From assembly GCA_009780695.1 (NCBI GenBank), contig WQZN01000006.1, positions 1 through 64,000 on the forward strand: a DNA stretch of 64,000 nt, in the 5' to 3' direction. Source of the DNA: Microbacteriaceae bacterium (GTDB taxonomy: Bacteria > Actinomycetota > Actinomycetes > Actinomycetales > Microbacteriaceae). Shown here in pieces: positions 43,987-55,223 of this stretch. Positions within the stretch are counted from its first letter, which is position 1. Every line of letters starts with the position of its first letter. The position numbers were made by a program, and so were the translations under genes. The notes beneath the pieces were generated by a model. It made no database searches. It had not been told where the DNA came from and saw nothing but the letters and a program-made list of their open reading frames with translations.

Positions 43987-45321
43987 ATGACGGCGACGAC
44001 GCGACGCGGGCCGTACCGCAGCGGCATCGAACGCCGGCGGCAGATCGTCGAGACCGCGTGGGAGGTGTTCGCTCGACGCGGATACGGTGGCGCGTCACTT
44101 CGTGAGATCGCCGGCGTCGTCGGCGTCACCCCCGCCGCCATCAATCGGCACTTCGGCAGCAAGGAGGAGCTTCTGATCGCCGTACTGGAGCGCTGGGGCG
44201 CTGACACGGCTGCGCTCGCGACTCGTGTCGAGATGGGGCAGGGGCTGCGCTACTTCGCCGTGCTTCCGCGGCTGATGCAATACCACGTCGAGCATCCGGG
44301 CCTCATCGAGCTCTTCCTGACCCTGTGCACCGAGGCGACCGATCCGACCCATCCGGGGCGCGCTTGGGTCGCGGAACGTTACGCCACGATCGTGGCCACC
44401 GGCGTCGGCCACCTCAGGGCTGCCATGGATGAGGGGCCGGTGCGTGAGCTCGTTGCGGGCGCCGCGACGGCAGAGATCCGGACTCTGTTCGCCGTGATGG
44501 ATGGCCTCGAACTGCAGTGGACGGTCCTACCCGAACTCGACCTCGTCGGGCTGTTCAGCGCCGCGTTCGCGGACATCCTCGATCGCTGGGGCGTCCAGCG
44601 CGGCGAGCTGCTGCCGGATGCGCCGGAGCCGACACCGGTGCGCTCGGCGCCCGTGCCGCCATCCGTCCCCGAAATAGAGGTGGATGGCGGCCCCCCGGCC
44701 GCCCAGCGTGGACCCTACCGCCGGGGGGCCGAGCGTCGGGCCGACATCATCACCGCGGCGACCAGGTTGTTCGCGCAGCGCGGGTATCTCTGCACCCCGC
44801 TCAGCGAGATCGCGGGTGCGGTCGGGGTGTCCAAGGCCGCGCTGCTGCGCCACTTCGGGTCCAAGGATGGACTGCTCTTCGCGATCCTGGACGGGTGGGA
44901 TGACGAGAGCGCGTCGATGCGGGCGCTCCGCGCGGAATCCGGTCTTGCCTACTTCGATGCCTTGATCGGGGTGATGGGTCGCCATGCAGAGCGCCCCGGC
45001 CTCGTTGACCTGCTCTTAACGTTGACGACAGAGGCATCCGACCCGGCACACCCTGCGCGCGCATGGGTGGCCCGTCGCTATGACCGCATCACGGATGAAG
45101 CGGGTTCGGCGCTTCGTGCGGCGATCGCGACGGGGGACCTCCTGCCGATGTCCGACGCGCGGATCGACCTTGAGGCACGCCTGTTGTTCGCCGTCATGGA
45201 TGGACTCGAGCTGCAGTGGATTGCCGATCCCGAGCTCGATCTCGGCGAGCTGTTCCGCCGGTACTGCTCCGCTGCCGTGAGTCGCTGGCGTGGCCAGCGC
45301 GGCGCTACAATCCCACGCTGA
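43987..45321 (+). CDS. Tandem TetR-family regulator (two complete TetR units in one chain)
   Basis: 444 residues, about twice normal length. Unit 1 (about 7-205) begins RGPYRSGIERRRQIVETAWEVFARRGYGGASLREIAG with HTH VTPAAINRHFGSKEELL. Unit 2 (about 241-444) begins RGPYRRGAERRADIITAATRLFAQRGYLCTPLSEIAG with HTH VSKAALLRHFGSKDGLL. Ligand domains also match (LRYFAVLPRLMQYHVEHPGLIELFLTL versus LAYFDALIGVMGRHAERPGLVDLLLTL). A Pro-rich linker (PEPTPVRSAPVPPSVPE) joins them. It arose by fusion of a duplicated gene and would act as an intramolecular dimer. Probable repressor of the divergent sugar operon. Confidence 0.92.
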   Translation: MTATTRRGPYRSGIERRRQIVETAWEVFARRGYGGASLREIAGVVGVTPAAINRHFGSKEELLIAVLERWGADTAALATRVEMGQGLRYFAVLPRLMQYHVEHPGLIELFLTLCTEATDPTHPGRAWVAERYATIVATGVGHLRAAMDEGPVRELVAGAATAEIRTLFAVMDGLELQWTVLPELDLVGLFSAAFADILDRWGVQRGELLPDAPEPTPVRSAPVPPSVPEIEVDGGPPAAQRGPYRRGAERRADIITAATRLFAQRGYLCTPLSEIAGAVGVSKAALLRHFGSKDGLLFAILDGWDDESASMRALRAESGLAYFDALIGVMGRHAERPGLVDLLLTLTTEASDPAHPARAWVARRYDRITDEAGSALRAAIATGDLLPMSDARIDLEARLLFAVMDGLELQWIADPELDLGELFRRYCSAAVSRWRGQRGATIPR

Positions 45322-45931
45322 GCTGCGACTCGAGCTGGGCCCGCACCACGGCGGGCATGTCCGTGGTGTCGTCCAGCAGCCACTGCACCTGCAGGCCGTC
45401 CATGAGGGCGATGAGCTGCGAGGCGGCATGGCCGGGGTGGATGCCGGCGCGCAGCGCGCCCTGTCTGCCGGCATCCTCGAAGGCCCGCGTCATCGTCGTC
45501 AGCGTCGTGCGATAGCGCTGCACGAAATAGGCGTGCGCGGGGTGGTCGGCGGTCGTCGCCTCGGCCGACAGCGCGGCATACAGCTCGACCACGCCGCGCC
45601 GCTGCGTGTTGCGCGCGACCAGCTCGAGCACCGAGCGCAGCGTGCCGACGCCGTCGTCGCCGTCGATCGAGAACTCGGCCGAGTCGATGTCGTCGCGGCG
45701 CTGCAGCACCGCGAGCAGCAGCTCTTCCTTGGTGGAGAAGTGGTGCAGCAGCCCCGGGTGCGAGATGCCCGAGCGGGCCGCGATCTCGCGCAGCGAGGCG
45801 CTGCGGTAGCCGACCTCGCCGAACAGGGCCATCGCCGCGTCGAGGATCTGCTGCCGACGGGCGCGCCCGCGGGCGTATCCCTGCGCACGAGCGGGCTGCG
45901 GGGCATCCGTGACGGTCATGCGCGCCAGCAT
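45305..45931 (-). CDS. TetR-family regulator of the GH3 locus
   Basis: 208 residues from ATG 45931, chosen because GAGGTGATC (45938-45946), a near-perfect Shine-Dalgarno sequence, lies 6 nt upstream; ATG 45919 is less favoured. HTH: ISHPGLLHHFSTKEELLLAVLQRRDD. Its C-terminal layout (YFVQRYRTTLTTMTRAFEDAGRQG, LMDGLQVQWLLDD) parallels the units of the adjacent tandem TetR, pointing to common ancestry. It overlaps that gene tail to tail by 17 nt and diverges from the sugar transporter it probably controls. Confidence 0.9.
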   Translation of the reverse strand: MLARMTVTDAPQPARAQGYARGRARRQQILDAAMALFGEVGYRSASLREIAARSGISHPGLLHHFSTKEELLLAVLQRRDDIDSAEFSIDGDDGVGTLRSVLELVARNTQRRGVVELYAALSAEATTADHPAHAYFVQRYRTTLTTMTRAFEDAGRQGALRAGIHPGHAASQLIALMDGLQVQWLLDDTTDMPAVVRAQLESQLSVGL

Positions 45932-46035
45932 CCCACGGATCACCTCGCGGTTCGAATACTTACCACTAGGTCGGAATTGGGTGATATCGTTCAGCGACGC
46001 GGCCGACGAGGGCCGCCGGACACGGGAGTCCATGG

Positions 46036-47355
46036 ATGGAAACGCACCTCGGCGATACCGCCGCCACCGCAGCCGCTGCGCTCGAGCCCGCCGACCGCCG
46101 CCGGGCGCGCACCCCGCAGGCGAGCACCGGCGTGCTCGTCATGTACGTCGTCGGGTTCTTCATGATGTACATCGCGGTCATGACCCCGGTGGTCTCGACC
46201 CTCGCGGTCAAGGTGTCGACCCTGACGGATGCCTCGGGCAAGGTCGGCGCGCTCAGCGTCGTCACCGGTGTCGGCGCGTTCTTCGCCTTCGTCGCGAACC
46301 CCATCGCCGGCGCGCTCTCCGACCGCACCACCTCGCGGTTCGGCATGCGCAAGCCCTGGCTCGTCGCGGGCGTCGTCGGCGGCGTGATCGGGCTGCTCAT
46401 CATCGCCGCGGCGACCGCGATCTGGCAGGTCGTGATCGGCTGGGCGCTCGCGCAGACCGCCTTCAACTCCGCGCAGGCCGCCTTCCAGGCCGTGCTGCCC
46501 GACCAGGTCGACGAAGAGCGCCGCGCCAAGGTCTCCGGCTGGGTCGGCACGGGCCAGAACGTCTCCGCGCTCGCGGGCGTCGGCATCGCCGCGGTGCTCG
46601 CCGCCGCGCACCTCGCCACGGGCTGGATGATCGTCATCCCCGCCGCGCTCGGCCTCGTCGGCGTCCTGCTGTTCGCGGCCGTGCTGCGCGACCGCGTGCT
46701 CGAGAAGGCGGATGCCCAGCCGTTCCACCTCGGCCGCTTCTTCGCCGGGTTCTGGCTGAGCCCGCGCAAGCACCCCGACTTCGGCTGGGCCTGGCTCGGC
46801 CGGTTCCTGCTGCTCTTCGGCTTCGCGTCCTACAACAACTACCAGTTCTATTACCTGCAGGACCGCTTCGGCTTCGGCACCGCGACCGCGCTCGCATGGC
46901 AGCTGCGGCTGATGGTGCTGCAGGCGATCGTGCTCACCGTCTCGGCGACGCTCGGCGGCTGGCTCTCCGACCGCACCGGGCGCCGCAAGGTCTTCGTCAT
47001 CATCTCGACCGTGCTCGCCGCCGCGGGCCTCGCGGTGTTCGCCGCCGCCACGCACGCCTCGCTGCTGTACGTCGCCGCGGGTCTGTTCGGCCTCGGCCTC
47101 GGCGCCTACATGGCCGTCGACCTCGCGCTCGTCACTGACGTGCTGCCCAACCGCGAGACCGAGGCGGCGAAGAACATGGGCGTCTTCAACATCGCGAACG
47201 CGCTGCCCCAGTCGCTCGCTCCGGCCGTCGCCCCCGCGCTGCTCGCGATCGGCGCGGCGCACGGCGCGAACAATTACACCTCGCTCTTCCTCATCGGCGC
47301 GCTGATCATTGTGCTGGGCGCAGTGAGCACGATGTTCATCCGCGGCGCGCGCTAG
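46036..47355 (+). CDS. MFS sugar transporter upstream of GH3 glycosidases
   Basis: 439 residues with 12 hydrophobic segments. Motif A-like sequences are LSDRTTSRFGMRKPWL after helix 2 and LSDRTGRRKVF in the second half, the pattern of glycoside/cation symporter-like MFS proteins. No signal peptide. It is followed after 69 nt by a beta-glucosidase gene, so it likely imports the glycoside or disaccharide cleaved by the two GH3 enzymes. Confidence 0.88.
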   Translation: METHLGDTAATAAAALEPADRRRARTPQASTGVLVMYVVGFFMMYIAVMTPVVSTLAVKVSTLTDASGKVGALSVVTGVGAFFAFVANPIAGALSDRTTSRFGMRKPWLVAGVVGGVIGLLIIAAATAIWQVVIGWALAQTAFNSAQAAFQAVLPDQVDEERRAKVSGWVGTGQNVSALAGVGIAAVLAAAHLATGWMIVIPAALGLVGVLLFAAVLRDRVLEKADAQPFHLGRFFAGFWLSPRKHPDFGWAWLGRFLLLFGFASYNNYQFYYLQDRFGFGTATALAWQLRLMVLQAIVLTVSATLGGWLSDRTGRRKVFVIISTVLAAAGLAVFAAATHASLLYVAAGLFGLGLGAYMAVDLALVTDVLPNRETEAAKNMGVFNIANALPQSLAPAVAPALLAIGAAHGANNYTSLFLIGALIIVLGAVSTMFIRGAR

Positions 47356-47424
47356 CCGGCATCCGGCCCGGCCCGACGAGTCCGCACCACCCGCACCACC
47401 GCACAACCCTCAGAACGGAACGAA

Positions 47425-49695
47425 ATGACTGACGAGAACCGCATCGACGTCGCCGCGGTGCTGGCCGAGCTGACCCTGGACGAGAAGGCGGCGCTGCTCG
47501 ACGGCTCCGACTTCTGGCACACCCAGGGCGTCGAGCGGCTGGGCGTGCCGGCGATCATGATGACCGACGGCCCGCACGGGCTGCGCAAGCAGGCGAACGA
47601 GGCCGACCACCTGGGCCTGAACAACTCGGTGCCGGCGACCTGCTTCCCGCCCGCCGCGGGGGTGGCATCCAGCTGGGACCCCGCGCTCATGGCGCGCATC
47701 GGCGCCGCGCTCGGCGACGAGTGCCGCGCGTCGGACGTCGCCGTGCTGCTCGGCCCGGGCGTGAACATGAAGCGCTCGCCGCTGTGCGGGCGCAACTTCG
47801 AGTACTTCTCCGAGGACCCGCTGCTCGCGGGCGTGCTCGCGAGCTCGCTCGTCTCGGGCATCCAGAGTCGCGGGGTCGGCACCTCGCTCAAGCACTTCGC
47901 CGCGAACAACCAGGAGACCGACCGCATGACGGTCTCGGCCGAGGTCGACGAGCGCACCCTGCGCGAGATCTACCTGCCCGCCTTCGAGCGCGTCGTCACC
48001 GAGGCGCAGCCGTGGACGGTGATGTGCTCGTACAACAGGATCAACGGCGTCTACGCCTCCGAGAACTCGTGGCTGCTGACGGATGTCCTGCGCCGCGGCT
48101 GGGGCTACACCGGTCTCGTCGTCTCCGACTGGGGCGCCGTCAACGAGCGCGACAGGGGCGTGGCCGCGGGCCTCGACCTCGAGATGCCGTCGTCGGGCGG
48201 CCTCGGCACGCACCGCGTGCTCGGCGCCGTCGCGGCGGGCGAGCTGCCTGAGGACGCCGTCGACACCGCGGCCCGCAACGTGCTGAACCTCGTCGCCAAG
48301 GCGCAGGGCCGCACCCCGCTCGAGGCCTTCGACGTCGACGCGCACCACGCGCTCGCCCACCAGGCGGCGCTCGAGAGCGCCGTGCTGCTCAAGAACGAGG
48401 GCGGCCTGCTGCCGCTCGCTCCCGCCGGCGGCCCGATCGCGGTCATCGGCGAGTTCGCACGCACGCCGCGTTACCAGGGGGCCGGCTCGTCGCAGGTGAA
48501 CCCGACGCGGGTGGACGCCGCGCTCGACGCCCTCGAGGCGGGGCTCATCGGCCGCCGCGAGGTCGTCTTCGCCCCCGGCTTCACGATTGAGAGCGAGGAC
48601 GCCGAGCCGGCGCTGGTCGCCGAGGCCGTCGCCGCGGCATCCGCCGCCGACGTCGTCGTCGTGTTCCTCGGCCTGCCGCCGTCGTACGAGTCGGAAGGCT
48701 ACGACCGCGAGCACATGGAGCTGCCCGCCCAGCAGGTCGAGCTGCTGCGCCAGGTCGCCGCCGCGAACCCGAACGTTGTGGTCGTGCTGTCCAACGGCTC
48801 GGCCGTGACGGTCTCGGACTGGGAGGCCGCGGCTCCCGCGATCCTCGAGGGCTGGCTGCTCGGCCAGGCCGGGGGAGCGGCGACGGCCGATCTGCTGCTC
48901 GGCGCCGCCAGCCCCTCGGGCAAGCTCGCCGAGACGATCCCGGTGCGCTTCGAGGACAACCCGGCCGTCGGCAACTTCCCCGGCGAGCACGGCGTGGTGC
49001 GCTACGGCGAGGGCCTGCTGATCGGCTACCGCTGGTACGACGCGCACGCGCTGCCCGTCTCGTACCCCTTCGGCCACGGTCTCTCGTACACCTCGTTCGC
49101 CTACTCCGACCTCGCGGTGCGCGTCGTCGAGGACGGCGCGAGCCCCCGGGTCGCCGTGAGCCTGACCGTGACGAACACCGGCGCGGCGGCCGGCGCCGAG
49201 GTCGTGCAGGTGTACGTGACGGATGCCGCGGCATCCGTCTACCGCCCCGAGCAGGAACTGCGCGGCTTCGCCCGCGTCGAGCTCGAGCCGGGCGCCTCCG
49301 AGCGCGTCGAGGTCGAGCTCGGCGCCCGCGCCTTCGCGTTCTGGAGCACCGCGGCGCACGGCTGGGTCGTCGAGGGCGGCGCGTTCGGCATCCGTGTCGG
49401 GGCGTCGAGCCGCGACATCCGCCTCTCCGCCGACATCGAGCTCGCCGGCGACGGCGCGCTCGCCCCGCTCACGGTCGACTCGACCGCGGCGGAGTTCCTC
49501 GCGCACCCGCGCGGCGGCGACTGGCTGCGGGGCGTGCTCGAGGGCAACCCGATGGGCGCGATGCTCTTCGACGAGCAGCACGGCCGCATGATGCAGGCGA
49601 TCCCGCTCGTGCGCCTCGCCCGGTTCCCCGGCTCGCCGATCAGCGAGCAGCAGCTCGCCGAGGCGGCCGCGCAGCTCTCGGCGGTGTCGGCGTGA
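47425..49695 (+). CDS. GH3 beta-glucosidase (with fibronectin-III-like C-terminal domain)
   Basis: 756 residues, no signal peptide, so intracellular. N-terminal GH3 barrel: DGPHGLRKQ, LGPGVNMKRSPLCGRNFEYFSEDPLLAG, KHFAANNQE, and nucleophile Asp in GLVVSDWGAV. The C-terminal sandwich domain contains GAGSSQVNP and YPFGHGLSYTSF, followed by a Fn3-like domain (VTNTGAAAGAEVVQVYV). Typical retaining beta-glucosidase of the BglB type. Its stop overlaps the next GH3 gene (GTGA). Confidence 0.94.
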   Translation: MTDENRIDVAAVLAELTLDEKAALLDGSDFWHTQGVERLGVPAIMMTDGPHGLRKQANEADHLGLNNSVPATCFPPAAGVASSWDPALMARIGAALGDECRASDVAVLLGPGVNMKRSPLCGRNFEYFSEDPLLAGVLASSLVSGIQSRGVGTSLKHFAANNQETDRMTVSAEVDERTLREIYLPAFERVVTEAQPWTVMCSYNRINGVYASENSWLLTDVLRRGWGYTGLVVSDWGAVNERDRGVAAGLDLEMPSSGGLGTHRVLGAVAAGELPEDAVDTAARNVLNLVAKAQGRTPLEAFDVDAHHALAHQAALESAVLLKNEGGLLPLAPAGGPIAVIGEFARTPRYQGAGSSQVNPTRVDAALDALEAGLIGRREVVFAPGFTIESEDAEPALVAEAVAAASAADVVVVFLGLPPSYESEGYDREHMELPAQQVELLRQVAAANPNVVVVLSNGSAVTVSDWEAAAPAILEGWLLGQAGGAATADLLLGAASPSGKLAETIPVRFEDNPAVGNFPGEHGVVRYGEGLLIGYRWYDAHALPVSYPFGHGLSYTSFAYSDLAVRVVEDGASPRVAVSLTVTNTGAAAGAEVVQVYVTDAAASVYRPEQELRGFARVELEPGASERVEVELGARAFAFWSTAAHGWVVEGGAFGIRVGASSRDIRLSADIELAGDGALAPLTVDSTAAEFLAHPRGGDWLRGVLEGNPMGAMLFDEQHGRMMQAIPLVRLARFPGSPISEQQLAEAAAQLSAVSA

Positions 49696-51536
49696 GCGCG
49701 GAGGCCGGGATGTCGCAGCCGCGGTACCGCGACGCCTCCGCCCCCGTCGACGAGCGCGTGGCCGACCTGCTCGCGCGCATGACGCTCGAGGAGAAGGCGG
49801 GGCAGCTCTTCCAGACCATGGTGCAGGTGGGCGAGGGCGGTGCGCTCGTCGACGACGGCGGGCGCATGGGCCTGCCCGGCACGACCGACATGGTCGTGGG
49901 CCGGTCGATGACGCACTTCAACGTGCTCGGCTCGCCGGGCACCGCGCGCGAGTTCGCGATCTGGCACAACCGTGTGCAGGAACTGGCCGCGGGCACGCGG
50001 CTCGGCATCCCCGTCACGCTCTCGTCCGACCCGCGGCACTCCTTCACCGACAATCCAGGTGCGGGCCTGCTCGCCGGGCCGTTCTCGCAGTGGCCCGAGA
50101 CGCTGGGGCTCGCCGCGATCGGCGATGACGGGCTCGTCGAACGGTTCGCCGACACCGTGCGCCGCGAGTACCTCGCCGTGGGGCTGCGCTCGGCGCTGCA
50201 CCCGCAGGTCGACCTCGCGACCGAGCCGCGCTGGGCGCGCGGTGCGGGCACCTTCGGCGAGGACGCCGAGCTGACCGGGCGCCTCGGCGCCGCCTACGTG
50301 CACGGGCTGCAGGGCACCGGGGCCGTGGCCCGCGGGGCCGGGCTCGACGGGGCGTACGGCGCGGCATCCGTCTCGGCCATGACGAAGCACTTCCCCGGCG
50401 GCGGCCCGCAGCAGGACGGCGAGGACCCGCACTTCCCCTACGGCCGCGAGCAGGTCTACCCGGGCGGCGCCTTCGAGACGCACCTCGCGCCGTTCCGCGA
50501 GCTGATCGCCGCGGGCACCCGCGCGATGATGCCGTACTACGGCATGCCGATCGGGCTCGTCGTGGGCGGCGAGCCGATCGAAGAGGTCGGCTTCGGCTTC
50601 AACAAGCAGGTGCTGACCGGCCTGCTGCGCGAGCAGCTCGGCTTCGACGGCGTGATCTGCACCGACTGGGGCCTCGTCACCGACGCCGAGATGTTCGGCC
50701 TGCCGTTCCCCGCGCGGGCGTGGGGCGTCGAGCACCTGACGCCGCTCGAGCGGGTGGAGAAGATCCTGGATGCCGGCGCCGACCAGTTCGGCGGCGAGGC
50801 GTGCCCCGAGCACGTGGTCGGGCTCGTGCGCACCGGGCGCGTCTCCGAGGCGCGCATCGACGCGTCGGTCGCCCGTCTGCTGCGCGAGAAGTTCCTGCTC
50901 GGGCTCTTCGACGAGCGGCGCTATGTCGACGTCGAGGCGGCCGAGACGCTCGTCGGGGCGGCGGATGCCGTCGCCGCCGGCCGCCTCGCCCAGTCGCGCT
51001 CGATCACGGTGCTCGAGACCGGCGCATCGTGGTCGGCCTCGCTGCCGCTCGCGGCCGGAACGCGGATCCATCTCGTGGGCGCGGCGGATGTCGACACCGC
51101 CGGCTTCACCCACCCCGGGGTCGAGATCGTGGCCGAGGCGGAGGATGCGGATGTCGCGATCGTGCGCCTCAAGGCGCCCTTCGAGCCGCGCGGCCCGGGC
51201 TTCGAGTCGTTCTTCCACGCCGGCTCGCTCGAGTTCCCGGCCGAGACGGTCGACCGCGTGCGCGCGCTCGCCGCACAGGTGCCGACGATCGTGGACGTCT
51301 ACCTCGACCGCCCCGCCGTGCTCACGCCGTTCGCGGGCCGGGTGGCGGGGCTGGTGGTGGACTACGGCGCCTCGACCCCCGCCCTGCTCGACGCGCTCAC
51401 CGGCGTCGTGCCGCCGGCCGGGCGGCTGCCGTTCGACCTGCCCCGCTCGATGGCGGCGGTCGAGGCATCCCGCCCGGACGTGCCCTTCGACACCGCCGAC
51501 CCGCTGTTCCGGTTCGGGCACGGGGTCGCGCTGTGA
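49692..51536 (+). CDS. Second GH3 glycosidase (exo-beta-glucosidase type)
   Basis: 614 residues from GTG 49692, translationally coupled to the first GH3 gene. Family marks: LTEEK-like MTLEEKAGQLFQ, VTLSSDPRH, ATEPRWARGAGTFGED, MTKHFPGGGPQQDGEDPHF and nucleophile Asp in GVICTDWGLVTD. It is shorter than its neighbour and lacks the Fn3-like domain. No signal peptide. The pair probably splits different linkages of the same imported beta-glucoside. Confidence 0.92.
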   Translation: MSAEAGMSQPRYRDASAPVDERVADLLARMTLEEKAGQLFQTMVQVGEGGALVDDGGRMGLPGTTDMVVGRSMTHFNVLGSPGTAREFAIWHNRVQELAAGTRLGIPVTLSSDPRHSFTDNPGAGLLAGPFSQWPETLGLAAIGDDGLVERFADTVRREYLAVGLRSALHPQVDLATEPRWARGAGTFGEDAELTGRLGAAYVHGLQGTGAVARGAGLDGAYGAASVSAMTKHFPGGGPQQDGEDPHFPYGREQVYPGGAFETHLAPFRELIAAGTRAMMPYYGMPIGLVVGGEPIEEVGFGFNKQVLTGLLREQLGFDGVICTDWGLVTDAEMFGLPFPARAWGVEHLTPLERVEKILDAGADQFGGEACPEHVVGLVRTGRVSEARIDASVARLLREKFLLGLFDERRYVDVEAAETLVGAADAVAAGRLAQSRSITVLETGASWSASLPLAAGTRIHLVGAADVDTAGFTHPGVEIVAEAEDADVAIVRLKAPFEPRGPGFESFFHAGSLEFPAETVDRVRALAAQVPTIVDVYLDRPAVLTPFAGRVAGLVVDYGASTPALLDALTGVVPPAGRLPFDLPRSMAAVEASRPDVPFDTADPLFRFGHGVAL

Positions 51537-51675
51537 GCGCCCCTGCGCGGTCGGCGCCGGTTCGCCGGGCCGGCCGGGCAGGGGAGTCCTGCCGAGAGAG
51601 GGCATGACCGTACCTGGTTGCCGGCGCGGACCTGCGCCAGCATCGAAGGGAGCGGGTCGGAGGCGTGCGGCGTGA

Positions 51676-52740
<1,065 letters not shown>

Positions 52741-52830
52741 GGCGGGGCGGCGAGCTTCTCCCGCCCACCCACCCCTTGCCGCCGCGCGCGATTCTTGCCA
52801 CCGTGTGGGCATCCGATGAAGGGGCCCGCC

Positions 52831-53265
52831 ATGCCGATGATGTTCGTCAACCTGCCCGTGACCGACCTGGAGCGCGCGAAGGCGTTCTATTCGACGCTCG
52901 GCTTCACCATCAACCCGCAGTTCACCGATGAGAAGGCCGCGTCCGTCGTCGTCGACGAGGGCCACAACTTCTTCATGCTGGTGACTCGGGGGTTCTTCCA
53001 GACCTTCTCCGACCTGCCGGTCGGCGACCCGAGCTCGGCGGTGTCGGTGTCGACCGCGCTGTCGTTCGACAGCAGGGCGGAGGTCGACCGCGTCACCGAG
53101 GCCGGGCTCGCCGCGGGCGGAACCGAGGCCCGCCCGGCCGCCGACTACGGGTTCATGTACCAGCGGCAGCTGACCGACCCCGACGGCAACATCCTCGAGC
53201 CGTTCTGGATGGACCCCACGGCCGCCGAGCAGGGGCCCGAGGCATCCGCCCACGACGCCGCATAG
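52831..53265 (+). CDS. VOC-family (glyoxalase/bleomycin-resistance fold) protein
   Basis: 144 residues from ATG 52831 (MPMMFVNLPVTDLERAK), with AAGGGG 7 nt upstream; ATG 52816 is possible. Two beta-alpha-beta-beta-beta modules are apparent, one at the N-terminus (FVNLPVTDLERAKAFYSTLGF) and one ending GFMYQRQLTDPDGNILEPFWMDP, the latter with the usual late Glu ligand. Metal-dependent lyase, dioxygenase or binding protein; function open. Confidence 0.88.
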   Translation: MPMMFVNLPVTDLERAKAFYSTLGFTINPQFTDEKAASVVVDEGHNFFMLVTRGFFQTFSDLPVGDPSSAVSVSTALSFDSRAEVDRVTEAGLAAGGTEARPAADYGFMYQRQLTDPDGNILEPFWMDPTAAEQGPEASAHDAA

Positions 53266-53342
53266 CCGCCGCACTGCCTGATTTATCGAGGTCATGTCAA
53301 GGGCCTCGATGAATGTCGGTGGTCCTGTGCAGGATGCCGTGC

Positions 53343-53663
53343 ATGAGCCTCCTCGCCGATGTCCCCGCCCCTCACCGTCACGAGCCCGGTGCTGCTGTCG
53401 GCACCGTGCGCGTCGAGCTCGACGTGTACCCGATCGACGGCGACGGCTGGCGGGTGAGCATCCGGGGCGCCGACCGGGGCAACCCCTTCGCGCTGCTGGG
53501 CTTCATCTCGCGCTCGGCCGGGCCGGCAGGCCCGCAGTACCTCGTCTGCGTGATCGGGCAGCCCGGCGCCGAGCTGGCCGCGGGCTCGCTCGATGAGGCG
53601 GTCGAGCTGCTGCGGCCCGAGCTGGGCGAGGTCGAGGCGATCCTCTCGGGGGCGCGGCACTGA
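53343..53663 (+). CDS. Hypothetical protein
   Basis: 106 residues from ATG 53343 (MSLLADVPAPHRHEPG); the frame extends 10 codons upstream. A plausible small alpha/beta protein: VRVELDVYPIDGDGWRVSIRGADRGNPFALLGFISR then YLVCVIGQPGAELAAGSLDEAVELLRP. No signal or membrane segment. Codon bias is that of a real gene (GC-rich third positions), but no family is recognised. Confidence 0.6.
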   Translation: MSLLADVPAPHRHEPGAAVGTVRVELDVYPIDGDGWRVSIRGADRGNPFALLGFISRSAGPAGPQYLVCVIGQPGAELAAGSLDEAVELLRPELGEVEAILSGARH

Positions 53664-53677
53664 CGGCGCGGCGTTGA

Positions 53678-55186
<1,509 letters not shown>

Positions 55187-55210
55187 GGGTTCGCGGTGCC
55201 GCGGCGCGGG

Positions 55211-55223
55211 TAACGTCGCAGAC
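55211..55223 (+). promoter_or_regulatory. Leaderless promoter -10 box of the aldehyde dehydrogenase gene
   Basis: TAACGT (55211-55216) ends 7 nt before the ATG at 55224, inside the 37-bp gap after argG. Confidence 0.6.
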
